Shown here: in pieces, positions 21,940 to 32,809 of the stretch
Position numbering within the stretch: position 1 is the stretch's first letter
Layout of the letters: each line of letters begins with the position of its first letter
From: Triatoma infestans
Taxonomy: Eukaryota > Arthropoda > Insecta > Hemiptera > Reduviidae
Assembly: GCA_011037195.1 (NCBI GenBank)
Contig: JAAEAF010014491.1
Coordinates: 1 to 64,000 of the forward strand
Length of the DNA stretch: 64,000 nt
Direction: 5' to 3'
Program-made: the position numbers and the translations under genes
Notes under the pieces: model-generated
The model's input: only the letters and a program-made list of their open reading frames with translations
The model's database searches: none
What the model was told of the DNA's origin: nothing

Positions 21940-22485
21940 GACGAAACTGATTTTCTTCAAACTCGGAATTTTATCTACATTAAAATTCTTATTTATGTAG
22001 ACGATAAAACCGTATAATATATTGAAATGGCACTTTACAGGAAAGCATGACGTCACTACACTCACCCCATTACATCCTTTAAATGAATTTTCTCAGAAAA
22101 ATGTTACAAATACAAGTTGAAGCTCTTTGTGTGATTAGTTCCGTTTAATTAAAATCGTTGGAGCCATGTTCGAGAAAATCGTTAAAAAAAACTAAAAAAT
22201 ATATTCAGTATTTCAGTAAAGTGATATATCCGGTCGACCGATTTTTATCAAAACCTTATTATTGCGTTCCATCATAGAACCTGATTGAAATACCAAGTTT
22301 CAGCTTTTTGCGATTTCCTATTTTTGAATTATGCTGATATCACACACACAGACACACACCAATTTCAAGAAAATTTTTGGGCTCACTGGACCTCAAAAAC
22401 ATGTATTTCCGGTGAATACAAGTTTGGTGAAAATTTGGAATGATGTCAATACTACCTTTCACACTAGTAAGAGAAAGTGATGGAT
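21940..22485 (+). mobile_element. family P, 5'-truncated
   Basis: Starts in a module (GATTTTCTTCAAACTCGGAA) and has CGTTGGAGCCATGTTCGAGA, the 3' module near 22230 (ATCCGGTCGACCG), a CA tract at 22344-22358, GTATTTCCGGTGAATAC and the end ACTAGTAAGAGAAAGT. Confidence 0.88.
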
Positions 22486-22489
22486 CTCT

Positions 22490-23240
22490 ATTTCAAATTA
22501 ACCATCACGAAGTACATAAAAATTCCTTTTAATTTAATTTAATTAAAGAGAATGCTGATATCTATATAAAAACAAAATGTTTGTTTCCTAAAAATGTATA
22601 TAATTTCAAAATATACTAACATTCCTAACCATATATGGTGAGACTTAAGAGGAGCAGCTGGTAATGAAGTTACACGAGAGCGTATAAACCAGGCTAAATG
22701 CCGCCAGCCATTGATGTAAATATTTTGCGCATTTCAGTTTTTGTTGAAATTTTCAAATTTCTCTAACATATTTATACATATTTCTGAATTATTTTATATA
22801 CCTAATTTAATATTCAAAATTTTTCATTCTCATTAATGCTTATAAATAATGTCATTTTAAAGTAAAATTAGCAATTAAAAACAAATATGTTAACCATTAT
22901 AATAATAAATGGCACTTACCAAGGGAAATAGGGTGACGATGACTATCATTAAAATTTCACTGAGCGAACTGTAGTCAACTCATAACTTAATCAAGTGAAC
23001 AGTTTATCGATTGATTCGATCGATATTAAAATAAATTATGTTTTGGATTAGATTATTACTCATTTCATAAATATTGTTCATGTAATAATATTTATCAGGT
23101 TTTAAGTAATTAAGTTTTACTTTAGATTTTCACAATAAACAGAGAATTTGAAGTGGGGAAATACGCCACAATGTTACGGTCTAATTTAACTAGGTTAAGA
23201 AAAAAACATTTAGTAGATCCGTGCATTGTATTAAAATGGT
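22490..23240. other. AT-rich interval
   Basis: No gene or recognised repeat. Confidence 0.4.
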
Positions 23241-23244
23241 TATA

Positions 23245-23405
23245 AAGGGAAAAGTGCAATGTCCCAGCTCAACCAGAAACGCACCATAGAATCAATTTTT
23301 CCGGAAAAATGTTTCAAATAAATGTAACCAATTAACTGATGTACAACAAGTGCAGAGGAAAATTTATGTAGCCGTTTTTGGGGTAATATTGCAAAATATC
23401 AAATA
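23245..23405 (+). mobile_element. family P module fragment
   Basis: TTTTTCCGGAAAAATGTTTC and AATAAATG, then GTAGCCGTTTTTGGGGTAAT, match the middle of a module. Confidence 0.65.
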
Positions 23406-23539
23406 GAAGTGAGCAATAAATGTTTTGATGTCTGCTCACTGTGAAAACATGTTTCTAGCAAATGTTTTCCTTCTCGCTTTATATTTTTGTAAAGAATTTC
23501 TGATAATAACGAAAATCGGAGAAAACTACAACTTGATAT

Positions 23540-24030
23540 TCTGAACTATCATCGCATCAGACACAAAGGTTTCGGACAATATCCATCAACTGGAAGTGCA
23601 GTTTTCGCGAAGTACTCGAAAACGGCTTCAAGTTTTTTCTATACTTCGTTACTATCTACCACCCTATCCACTTTTATTTAAAACATTTCCCCGAAAAAAT
23701 TCATTTATTTTGTGAGGGTTCTCGGAAAACCCCAGAGCTTTAGATTTCCACTAAAGTATCACTTCATACAAAGTGGGGTTTTACTTTCTATATAATATTA
23801 ATACACATTAAAAACTTTGCTAGTATTCCAATTTTGAAGAAAATTGGTTAACCGGACGAGCGGCTTTATAAAGTAAGTTTTGGAGGTTTTTTTGGATTTT
23901 TCTGGAAAACGTTTATAATGATTTCCTTTCAGCTTGATATGACCTAACTACACAGATATAAACATATCACTTTTATTTATTACATTTTTCCAAATAAATT
24001 GGTTTTGAATAGTTGTGCGGAATTTGTGGC
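23540..24030 (-). mobile_element. family P, two modules (minus)
   Basis: Inverse 3' module (CGCATCAGACACAAAGGTTT, TCCATCAACTGGAAGTGC), then TCGAAAACGGC and ACATTTCCCCGAAAAAATTC. A second inverse module starts near 23840 (AAATTGGTTAACCGGACGAG). The 3' end is missing. Confidence 0.82.
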
Positions 24031-24254
24031 GTGAAATTTCAATATAGTATACATTTGATTCAGTGTTTTTGGCGCGCTCTAGTGGACGAGAATTGCTAAC
24101 CTGCCAAGTTTAGTCAGGTAGTAAGTACATACCCCCCCGCCCCATATAACCTTCTATTTTTCTTAAGACAAATATGTATTTAAAATTAATCCAATGTAAT
24201 TCAAATATGTGAGTTAAAAAAAAAACGTTATTTCATAAATTAACAGGGGTAAAA

Positions 24255-24355
24255 GGAAGTCATGTTTGTGTGTTCTCACGGTATTTCACAGCACATATTT
24301 CCGGTGTAAATTCAAATTTGAGCATTTGGCAATACTTCCTCTAAATGAAAGTAAA
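24255..24355 (+). mobile_element. family P 3' end
   Basis: CACATATTTCCGGTG, ATTTGGCAATACTTCCTC and AATGAAAGTAAAA form the last 100 bp of the family. Confidence 0.7.
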
Positions 24356-24359
24356 AAAT

Positions 24360-25728
24360 AAGAATTTTATTTTCTATTCTATGAACAGCTGACCGTCTTA
24401 GAAATCTACCAGTACAATATTTTTGCAGGATCAAACATATTAGAACTTTCATTCAGTTTAGAATTGAAAATTTTGACTATTAAGTGAAAGTATGCCAATT
24501 TTAAATAAATGAAAAAAAAACTCTAAAAGAATTATTATTATTGTTTATTTTACTGTGCCATAAAAATTAGTTAATTTAAAATTAATAATTTAAATAGGCC
24601 AGTTGGCAAGTATTAGAGGAGAAAGTAGGTCTACCATTAGATATTTTTTTTAACCGCAAATCTTTAAAGTTCAGAAAAGTCAGGCCATTTCTAACGGGTT
24701 AATAACTACAAAATAGATCAACCTTTTCCTTGATACAAGTGCTCATTTTTTTTTGCTTAAAGGTTTAATGGGTACTGCAGCCTGGAATATGGGGATAAAC
24801 CATTTTTTCAGATATATCGTCTCTGTGGATATCTTTGCAACACGAACATATTCAACACTTACACATTATACATAGAGCCTAAGAGCTACTTGTCTTGTAC
24901 AAATACTTTTGGCAACTTATAAACCGTGGGTCATTTAGGGCCCCGCACAACATTTCGCATGGAAGTTAAAAGTTTTTTTTTTTTTTTTAATTGAATTTTA
25001 ATCATAAATCACAAAATAGTAAGAAGTCGAACTGACGAACGCTTGTATTTTGCTTGTATACCTAAATTTGACAGAAAACATGTTCTAAATAGCATAGACG
25101 AGGGAACCAGACAAGTCACTGATTGATTTTTTTTTCTAATTTCAATTAATGGGATATAGTTAACAAAAATTAATTCGCTTCAATATAAAACCAATCTTTT
25201 ATACTTTTTATGAATGTTATATTAATGGTTAAAATACAGCCCATTGTGATCCGATTATGTAAGCCATCTCTTCTTGCGAAATGCAGATACCAATCCTTGG
25301 ATTTGGAATTAAAAACTCAGTTACAAAAAAAAAAATTTAAAATAATAATCATAATAAATAATTCTACCAAATACGAAATTAATTTAACAATTAAGTATAG
25401 AAATGAACTAGCTACTCACACATACAAATATGACCAATTTCTAAGGAATGCGCAGCCAATTAAAATGACTCACCTGAAATAAATATAATAATAGAATTAA
25501 TTACAGAATAGATAGCAATAAATTTACATTGTAAATATTGGAAATAAGAAAATAGGCTAGCTGGAAGGCTATGCCCCAGGACATTTTAAATTTGCAAAAT
25601 TTGTAATGTTTTCTTCCCAATTTGATTACTATCGATCTAATTATATTTTGTTTCCTAACAAAGATTATTTAATTTGCAATCAAAATATCCACTTTCTCGC
25701 TTCAGGTCATTGCGAAACAAAAACAAAA
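24360..25728. other. AT-rich interval
   Basis: The plus frame at 25210-25482 (90 codons, I/K/N-rich) shows no motif. Poly-T at 24974-24988. No gene is supported. Confidence 0.4.
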
Positions 25729-25830
25729 TCTGGTGTGGAACATTCGCACGACTTTCTCCTATAGTGATTATTATAATTCTAATGTAGATTTCCGTTGATT
25801 CTGAGTGTCAACATGGTGGATGACAGGAAC
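25729..25830 (+). mobile_element. family P 5' end
   Basis: TCTGGTGTGGAACATTCGCA, then GACTTTCTCCTATAG. The 5' hairpin is degraded (GTGTG against CGCAC). It breaks off just before a LINE 3' end in the opposite direction. Confidence 0.8.
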
Positions 25831-25879
25831 TTTGTATGCGGTATAACAGCCTCTTCAAGAATAGATCCATAGATACTGC

Positions 25880-26495
25880 AATTTTTTACTAAATCTTTTA
25901 CTTTATTTATTTCTTTTATACGGGTAAAAACCCAGTTACAATAATTAACAATACAGCTACTAATAATAAATTGTCAAATATAAAAATAATCGAGAACATG
26001 TAAAGATACTTAGGTAAAACACTGAAAAAAAAATAAAAAAATAGATAATTAATATGTACTAACAATATAACTGCTTAACTATAACAATTTCTTTTTAAAA
26101 TTATTTATATTTAAAACAAAAAAATCACAGTCAGAAGATAATTTGTTGCAATTGTTCATTATTCGTGACAGTGGACGAAAATTTGCATAGTTTGTTACGT
26201 TGTAGATTTTTGAAAACATTAATCTCTGACTAGTACTCTTCAAAGGTACATGAATGTTAAGTTTACTGAGTAAGTCAGGGCAATTAATAATATTATTTAG
26301 GAGTTTAAAAACAATATGCAATCAATGTTGAATCTCCTATTGTCAAGATGTTGTAGAGCCAGACTTTCCATAATAATATCATACGGTGCCACATGATAAA
26401 TACCACTTTTCCTATACCATATAAAACGGAGAAACCTTCCTTGAACAGCTTCAAGTTTGTCGACTAGGTTTGATTGGTAAGGAGACCAAACTAAA
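25880..26495 (-). pseudogene. jockey/CR1-like LINE 3' end
   Basis: Minus-strand translation: SLVWSPYQSNLVDKLEAVQG then RFLRFIWYRKSG (about 26490-26400), SLALQHLDNRRFNIDCILFL, and after one break the open frame 26079-26321 with INCPDLLSKLNIHVPLKST, ANFRPLSRIMNNCNKL and DCDFFVLNINNFKKKLL. This is the characteristic region after the RT core in jockey and CR1 groups. An AT-rich 3' UTR ends near 25885 in AATAAATAAAG-type sequence. All upstream domains are missing (5' truncation). Confidence 0.75.
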
Positions 26496-26689
26496 GAAGT
26501 TTAAGTTTGGTGTAATGACAGTAGCGATTTTGAACAACCCAAACAAGACTTATAAACACAGTTTTTATATATTGAACCTAATCATATAGAGATTTCTCAG
26601 CACAATTCAAAGATTTTAATTTTTCTAGAAGCATGTTTCAGTGACTGTAATTGTTATAATCAGCACATTCCAAACTCACGAAATTATCC

Positions 26690-27105
26690 TGAAATGTTGA
26701 ACTTCCTGTTAACTGATACTCTTAAAGTTTCGAATTCTAGCAATACTTTTAATGTACCTTAATATTATATATGCGATAAAAACTTTACATTATTGTGAAG
26801 TGGCACTTTAGAGGGAAGCTGAACGTTACAGCTCCTCCACAATTTTCTACAAATATTCATTTTTCTGGAAAAATGTTCCAAATAAAAGTGATAATCCTAC
26901 ATGCATACAGTATGCATACAAGGAAACAGTTTACACCATTGGCTCCGCTCAAATCTCACGCGCACACACACATTCATACAATCATACAGATACTGGCCAA
27001 TATTCGTGTTCAGGCGGACCTCAATACTTATTTCAGGTAAAAACTCTATTTCGAAAAATCTGAACGATCGCAATTCTTCCTCTTATCAGGAGTAAGAGAA
27101 ATTAA
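26690..27105 (+). mobile_element. family P, 3' portion with deletion
   Basis: A module (CTTCCTGTTAACTGATAC, GTGGCACTTTAGAGGGAAGC, ATGTTCCAAATAAAAGTGAT) is joined directly to the CA tract (26960-26975), then AAAAACTCTATTTCG and the 3' end TCAGGAGTAAGAGAAAT. The 3' CACTTCCGGT module is deleted. Confidence 0.85.
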
Positions 27106-27337
27106 AAAAAAAGTATTTCAAAAATTATAATAATAATAACATTCATAGAGAAAGTACTAAGAGGACAAACATATTGATGAAATTTTGGTAGCTCTCGGAA
27201 CCGTATATTATTGTAGTATGAGATTTTATGTACAACGAACGTCTATACGGTAGGTACTATGAATACAGAAATCTGTAATTCACGTCCGGTTTACGGTCAC
27301 CTGCTTCCACTAATTATACATTTCCCCTCTCTACCGA

Positions 27338-27374
<37 letters not shown>
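27338..27374. repeat. TA microsatellite
   Basis: Pure (TA)n, the source of two overlapping short frames judged chance. Confidence 0.95.
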
Positions 27375-27378
<4 letters not shown>

Positions 27379-27849
27379 TTTCCCCATCTCACTCGGTATA
27401 TCGGTAAACAACGGTATAAACATGGGAGAATTTATAATAATGTGGGCAACTACAGCGGTAGGTGAGGACCGTGGAGAGGGTGGGTGAGACCGCTTCGGAC
27501 CGCTGAACAGTAACCGTATGGGCGAGACCAAGATCATATATTTCCTAGACCACTCGTTGTTCTGTCTGATGTATATATATATACATATAATTCAGTATTA
27601 GTATCATTTATTTTGTTCGTATAAAATATGTTTTCTCCAAATTCCATCACATTCACTGACATCACTTTACAAGCAGGTTGCTTTCAATATTATCTAAGAC
27701 TGGTTAATTCAACCTAATGATATAAAACTTTATAATTTAAATTTAAATATTTGTTTGTTTGCTTTTGAATGATTGTAACCAGGTAAAGGATTTTTCATTT
27801 ACTTATTCCTTACTGTTATAAGACATAACAGTGATCATTTCAGAACTTT

Positions 27850-27960
27850 AAAATTGAGTTTTCACTGGAAAAACCTGTTACAGGATTCTAATGTTGAATG
27901 CCCAGAAGTTGTACCAAGAACCCGAAGTTATGCCCAGTTCAGTCACGAAATCCCTGGAAT
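27850..27960 (-). mobile_element. possible family P 3' remnant (minus)
   Basis: AAAATTGAGTTTTCACTGG is the inverse of the CCGGTGAAAACTCAATTT word. The remainder is unclear. Confidence 0.4.
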
Positions 27961-28479
27961 TTCTAAACCCGCCATTATAAAATACTAAACTTGTGGGTTG
28001 ATTAGATCGAAAATGTTTTAGATAAACTTACATGACCTCGACCAAATAGCAGTTACCCTCCATTATTCTCCTCAGAGCAGTTAGTAAGGGTAGATAATTG
28101 CCGAGAAATGGCCGACATTCTGGCAAGGAAGTAAATTCGCCCATTCAGGGGCCGCCTGGAAAGCTTAAAAAAAAAGGAGAGCATCGCTCCCGAATATCTG
28201 TTTAGTCTAGCTGGCTAAAATCAATGCTGCAACTGTTATTAACGTCACTACTGCTGTAGCAATTTAACATTCAGGGTTCTTTTGAACAAACTGCAATAAC
28301 AATTTCATTTTCTTCAACTGCAAACTAATGAAGTTTCAGAATAGAGTTGTCTTCGGAAGTATATTGGCTGAGAATCACTAAATATGAAAGAAATATTTCA
28401 CACATACCCAGATATCTCAGAGACGAGAACTCGCAGCAAGAGTTCAAACTTGATATCCCCATTTTAGATATCACTTTCC

Positions 28480-28765
28480 TTTAAAGTGTCCATTATACAG
28501 CAAAATATACAGTTCTATCACCTTCATATTAATATTAATGTATTTATAATAATAATGTAAATTAGGTAATGTAAACATAATATTAATGTAATTAATGCAA
28601 GTTCGACAGAAAATCGTTAAACAGTTTAACTGATGCCTCTTTAAACAACACTTTTTCTCTTTAAAAATGCTTTAACGATTTCCTTTAAACTCGGAATGCA
28701 CACACTATTAATCTACCAATTTTTTTATTCCGGAAATATTTTCTTCGGAATAAGTGATTTTGGAA
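28480..28765 (-). mobile_element. family P module (minus)
   Basis: CTTTAAAGTGTCCATTATAC, GTTCTATCACC, ATCGTTAAACAGTTTAACTG and GATTTCCTTTAAACTCGGAA follow the inverse module order, strongly decayed. Confidence 0.6.
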
Positions 28766-29135
28766 AAATCTTTAAGTATTGTTAAGAATATATAGTTTTT
28801 ATAATATAAAGGTGGAAATGTAAGACACCTGTAGATTAAAAAGAAAAACACTGAAATTGCTTCTACATAAAAAAATACACAATACCTCCCTGAAAACCGC
28901 AGCGATTACGTGTTTGAACATTTCTATCAACTGCAAGAGATTCTTTACCGCAACAATAAAAAAAAATCTAGATATTAGCTTTAATAATAGCAACAGGTGG
29001 CGGTTGGATATTTTTATATGGAATTTAGTAAAATGTTTTTGACACAGAGGTGAATTTATTTTAAAGGGAAATCTTGGCCAATTAAATACTGCCAGGACCA
29101 AAAAGGAACGATAAAATAAAATTACAATAATATTG

Positions 29136-29567
29136 TAAGGAACTTATATTTTGTTAATCTGGACAATATTTCACTTCCTTTACTAATTGTAATGAATTGT
29201 TGGTAGCATACTTGCCTGCAACACAAACATATCATGGTCAGTCTACCCAACTGGTACGTAATCCGCCAAGTCCCTACCACAATCCAGAGGAGATCGAGAT
29301 CCGTCTATCTCAACCCCTACGAGATCTGGAAGGACAGTTAGTGTACAGTACCGTATTGACATTAGTCTTTGACACACAGTCACCAATTACCATCACCAGC
29401 ACTCTGCCAATTCAGTTTGACAGTTCTACTCACGGCTACCACAAGCCTATGTTATCAGTTCTGTAAAGCGCTTGCAGTACCACTGTTTTCATTTAATATA
29501 TCAGTATTCAATCAAGGTAATTTTCTCTTTTATATTTTTCTCTATCCAACCTCACATAACACCCACT
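29136..29567 (+). mobile_element. LTR-like sequence, forward copy
   Basis: Starts TGTAAGGAACTTAT and contains GGAGATCGAGATCCGTCTAT, CGAGATCTGGAAGGACAG, GACACACAGTCACC, TTGACAGTTCTACTCACGGC and the end block CCAACCTCACATAACACCCA. It aligns along its length with the inverse copy 29590-30027 and with 4380-4785. The ORF at 29197-29466 reads this LTR and is not a gene. Confidence 0.7.
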
Positions 29568-29600
29568 AGATTTGATCCCACTGTTGCCACCAAATGTACT
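29568..29600 (-). mobile_element. primer-binding-site-like spacer between inverted LTRs
   Basis: On the minus strand, right after the LTR end ACA, the sequence is TTTGGTGGCAACAGTGGGAT. A TGG-starting stretch directly after an LTR is typical of a tRNA primer site. Here it runs straight into the forward LTR with no internal region. Confidence 0.4.
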
Positions 29601-30027
29601 GAATGTTTTTGTGAGGGTAAACAGAGAAAAATATAGAAAAGAATAGTAAGCTGAATGAGCCTTGATTACATTAACTAAGAATCTGTGTACTGCAAAGACT
29701 TAACACTGACTGGTACAGAGAGTGGTAGCGTGAGTAGAAATGACAGACTGAACTGGCTGAGAGTTGTTGATGATGATCTTTTCTTGAAGACTGTGTGTAC
29801 AAGACTGAATTATCTCAGTCTAGCTAGCCCATATATATGATTGTAGAAAACTTTCCCTTTTTCTACTTCCAGATCGCCTGAGGTAGGCGGATCTCGATCA
29901 CCCCTAGCTTGTGATAGGGAGAGTTGAGATTTGGCGGATGACTTAGCAGTTGGACGGTTCGGAAATGAGTTTTTGTTAGAGGCAAGATATGCTGCCAGCA
30001 ATCTTAACTAAGATTTCTCCCTACAAG
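29590..30027 (-). mobile_element. LTR-like sequence, inverse copy
   Basis: Read on the minus strand it starts TGTAGGGAGAAATCTTAG. It contains CTAGGGGTGATCGAGATCCG, GGCGATCTGGAAGTAG, a TATATATGGGCTAGC promoter-like word, TGTCATTTCTACTCACGC and ends CACAAAAACATTCAGTACA, about 438 bp. It is head to head with the forward copy and clearly diverged from it, so the palindrome is not recent. Confidence 0.7.
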
Positions 30028-30029
30028 CG

Positions 30030-30714
30030 GTAGCTAGATTTCCCTCTAGTAAGCAGTGGTGAGAGGAAAAATGGCCCGATAGAAAACGGATCGAAAGAGT
30101 TTTCCATAATTTTCAGCACTCAGCAGTTGTTTCAGCAAAACTCATAGCAAAACAATACAATTGTTTACAGTTTTAGAGCCGACATTACTTTGTAGAACCT
30201 GTTGTAATATGGGCGAAACGTCGGTTTATCACTGACACGGTCTCAACCCGGAGACCTAAGTGTTTTACATGACAATGACCGCGGAAGCCTGAAAGATTAT
30301 ATAACAGAAAAGATGATTTATTCATTTCTTCAATGGACGCCATGCCTTAAATATTTATAGAAGTAAACATTTAGTATATGAATGAAAAATTGATGAATGG
30401 AAAAAGTTTCTATTCAATTGAAGATTTACTATTGATTAATACAACAGAAAAGCTGTGTACTGTATTGTATTTTGTTATAAATTGCAAATTTGAGAACAAT
30501 TTTTATTTAATTTACCTGGTACGTATGTGCAATAATGTTCAATTTTTGTTTATTAATACAAATAATCTGCCAGTGTAATAAATACCAACTCCCAGCAACT
30601 GGAGTATGTAAGCCCACACGGGCTAAAAATAAAATAAATAAAAATATTTTAAAAAATCACACAATAAAAATTATGTGGTCCTGTGGAAACATTGTGTAAT
30701 AGGCTTTCTTTCAA
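30030..30714. other. unassigned interval with hammerhead-like trace
   Basis: No gene. At 30190-30225 ACCTGTTGTAATATGGGCGA and AACGTCGGTTT resemble a decayed hammerhead (AACC can pair with GGTT; the core CUGAUGA is lost). The rest is AT-rich. Confidence 0.3.
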
Positions 30715-31255
30715 TTAGCATACAACAATGTTTCTAATCTATATTAACATTACATAGGTGATAATAACCATATATTATACTGAAATGGTTCTTTAAAGGA
30801 AAACTTATTAATCCTGGTCCCCCCTTAACCCCTAAAAATTAAATTTTCTGGGAAAAAGTTTCAAACAGGAGTGAAAGCTATTTGATGTCTGCAGGCCGTA
30901 TACGAACTTTAAAGAAAATCGTTGCAGCCGTTTTCGAGAAAATCGAAAAATGCAAAACATCAGTGAAGTCGCTCTTCAGATAGGCGAATTTTGACTGAAA
31001 CCTTCATGTCAGATGTAGCGGCGGCAGTACTTAAACGAAATACCAAGTTTGAAGTTTCCTGTGATTTTTCATTTTTGAGATATTGTGTTCACAAACACAC
31101 ACACACACACCACTATACACACAGATCATTCGCTAAAACCTTTTTTCGTACTCATGGTACCTCAAAACATGTATTTGTGGTGAAAAATCAATTTCAAAAC
31201 TTTGTTGACACACCGCAATACCTCCTCTTACTGGAGTAAAAAGAAGTAAAAAAAA
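30715..31255 (+). mobile_element. family P, 5'-truncated
   Basis: A module with ATATTATACTGAAATGG and AATCGTTGCAGCCGTTTTCG, the 3' module (GACTGAAACCTTCATGTCAG), a CA tract (31095-31116), CAAAACATGTATTTGTGGTG and the end CCTCTTACTGGAGTAAAAAG. Confidence 0.88.
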
Positions 31256-31514
31256 ACATTAAACTTCTTCCTTTAAAATCGCTTCCGATTTCCGTTTCCG
31301 AATCTCAGCCACAATTTTGATTTTACAAATTAGCTTCTTTTTGTCATTATAAAGAATGAAATTAAACTACTCCATGAATGCTGCGATTGTAATTAAGCAA
31401 AGAATATGACTCCAATTCACAAGTGTATTGCTGGCAGTTACTTCGGTAATTGTATTCATAGTATTTCTGGGGGCCGAATATCATGGTTTCATGGGCAAGT
31501 TTTTTTTTTTAAAG

Positions 31515-31769
31515 GGAGGGGAACACAATTCATAAAGTTGGACTTACACTACAAAGCCGGCATTGTGTTTCCGGCTTTTGAAGTTATCTACGTGTGAAAA
31601 TTGGAATTCACATCTCTGTGGCGCAACTGCTCTCAACAGTGTTCTATCTAGATCGTTTTCAATGGCAGAAGCTGATAGTGTAACGAAGCATAGTGAAGTC
31701 CTCCTCTTGAATGCACAGCACCTCCCTCCATTAAATGAAAGCCATGCTACTCTATATTACAATAAGAAG
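31515..31769 (+). other. exon-like segment beside a GCCGGC hairpin
   Basis: At 31550-31580 AAAGCCGG and CCGGCTTT form a hairpin after GGACTTACACTACA, a layout recalling the subterminal part of the Harbinger-like MITE at 10916. From 31662 an ATG opens 36 codons (MAEADSVTKHSEVLLLNAQH, then ends YYNKK) stopping exactly at a GT donor-like AAG/GTTTGT. It may be the first exon of a transposon or gene whose remainder is lost or outside my recognition. Weak. Confidence 0.25.
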
Positions 31770-31990
31770 GTTTGTTGTTTATCGTTTCTCATTAAATGCA
31801 GAAAGGCTGCCAAAAATTATATTACATTTCATGTATCGTTAGGAGTTTTTTCTTTTCTTTGCAGCATGAAATGAGGTATTATTACTTCTACTTTTTATTA
31901 GTGTTGTAAGAGAAAATTCTGTGATCAAAAGAGTTGAGTTATCACCGTAAATATAAGTTTTGAAATTTTAAAATGATCCCTCTAATTGAA

Positions 31991-32200
31991 GGGAATGGAT
32001 TAGCTCAGAGGTAGCACGCCGGACTAGCAACGCGGAGGTCCGGGGTTCGTATCCAGAACGCTGCCTTTAGATTTTCTCTTCCTAGGAGTCTCTACAGCTC
32101 ACTGTCGGTGATGGACAATGTTGTCTGCAGCTAGATTAGATTCCGGCAGTACACTGACAAGACTCCGGAGAACACTATACATCTTTCAGGTCGCAGTGCA
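31991..32200 (+). mobile_element. SINE A (plus), full head
   Basis: Head GGATTAGCTCAGAGGTAGC with box A, box B GGTTCGTATCC, then CTTTAGATTTTCTCTTCC, AGCTCACTGTCGGTGATGGA, TTCCGGCAGTACACTGACAA and GACTCCGG. The 3' tail is lost after about 32200. The head looks like a tRNA but lacks a proper anticodon arm and acceptor pairing, so it is not a tRNA gene. Confidence 0.85.
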
Positions 32201-32757
32201 TATACCGTTAAAAAAAAGTTTATATTGGGGAGTGTTGGCGTCCGAGATTGTTCTCATGTGTCTCCTGGATACCCAACTCAACAAACAACTTCAATCGCAG
32301 CGCAGCCTTTTTATACTGGGCCGCGCGACATAGAAGGGCTGAATAGCCAAAGTCATGGCTTGGAAAAAAGTCTGTGTTTCCAGTGTTTATATTATATTTT
32401 ACATTTCTAACCTAAGAACAACTAAGTTCAAAAACTAGACATGAAGATAGTTCAAACATGATATTCTGTTAGCAATCACGAGAAAAAACAAAAAAAAAAC
32501 ATTATTTCGCAACTTACTCGAAAAATGCTCCAATTTTCTGTAAATTTGGTTCATAACAACTAAACATAATTGTGATGATCGGTGTTTGTCCATCCATCCA
32601 TAGGAAGTCTTGATCTTGAACAATTTTGAATCTTGTTTAAAGATTCCATGATAGACGTTTGTCAACTGTATACTAATAGCTAAGCTACAAAGTCAATGTT
32701 TAATAAATATGCAAATTGCAAAGTTTCCCTTCAGTTATTTTGTAACTGTAAAGACAG

Positions 32758-32773
32758 AGAGAGAGAGCAAGCG

Positions 32774-32808
<35 letters not shown>
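32758..32808. repeat. GA microsatellite
   Basis: (GA)n interrupted by AGCAAGCGAGC. Confidence 0.95.

Positions 32809-32809
<1 letters not shown>

Noticed and set aside
25210..25482. 90-codon plus frame as a gene
   Set aside because: I/K/N-rich composition expected of AT-rich DNA, no motif, no splice context.
30190..30225. Hammerhead-like GGGCGAAACGTC with AACC/GGTT pairing
   Set aside because: The CUGAUGA core is not present (UGUUGUA), so it is listed only as a trace within an interval.
31998..32055. tRNA gene
   Set aside because: Boxes A and B are present, but the anticodon arm and acceptor pairing are poor and a SINE body follows; same for 1050-1110, 39403 and 51371.
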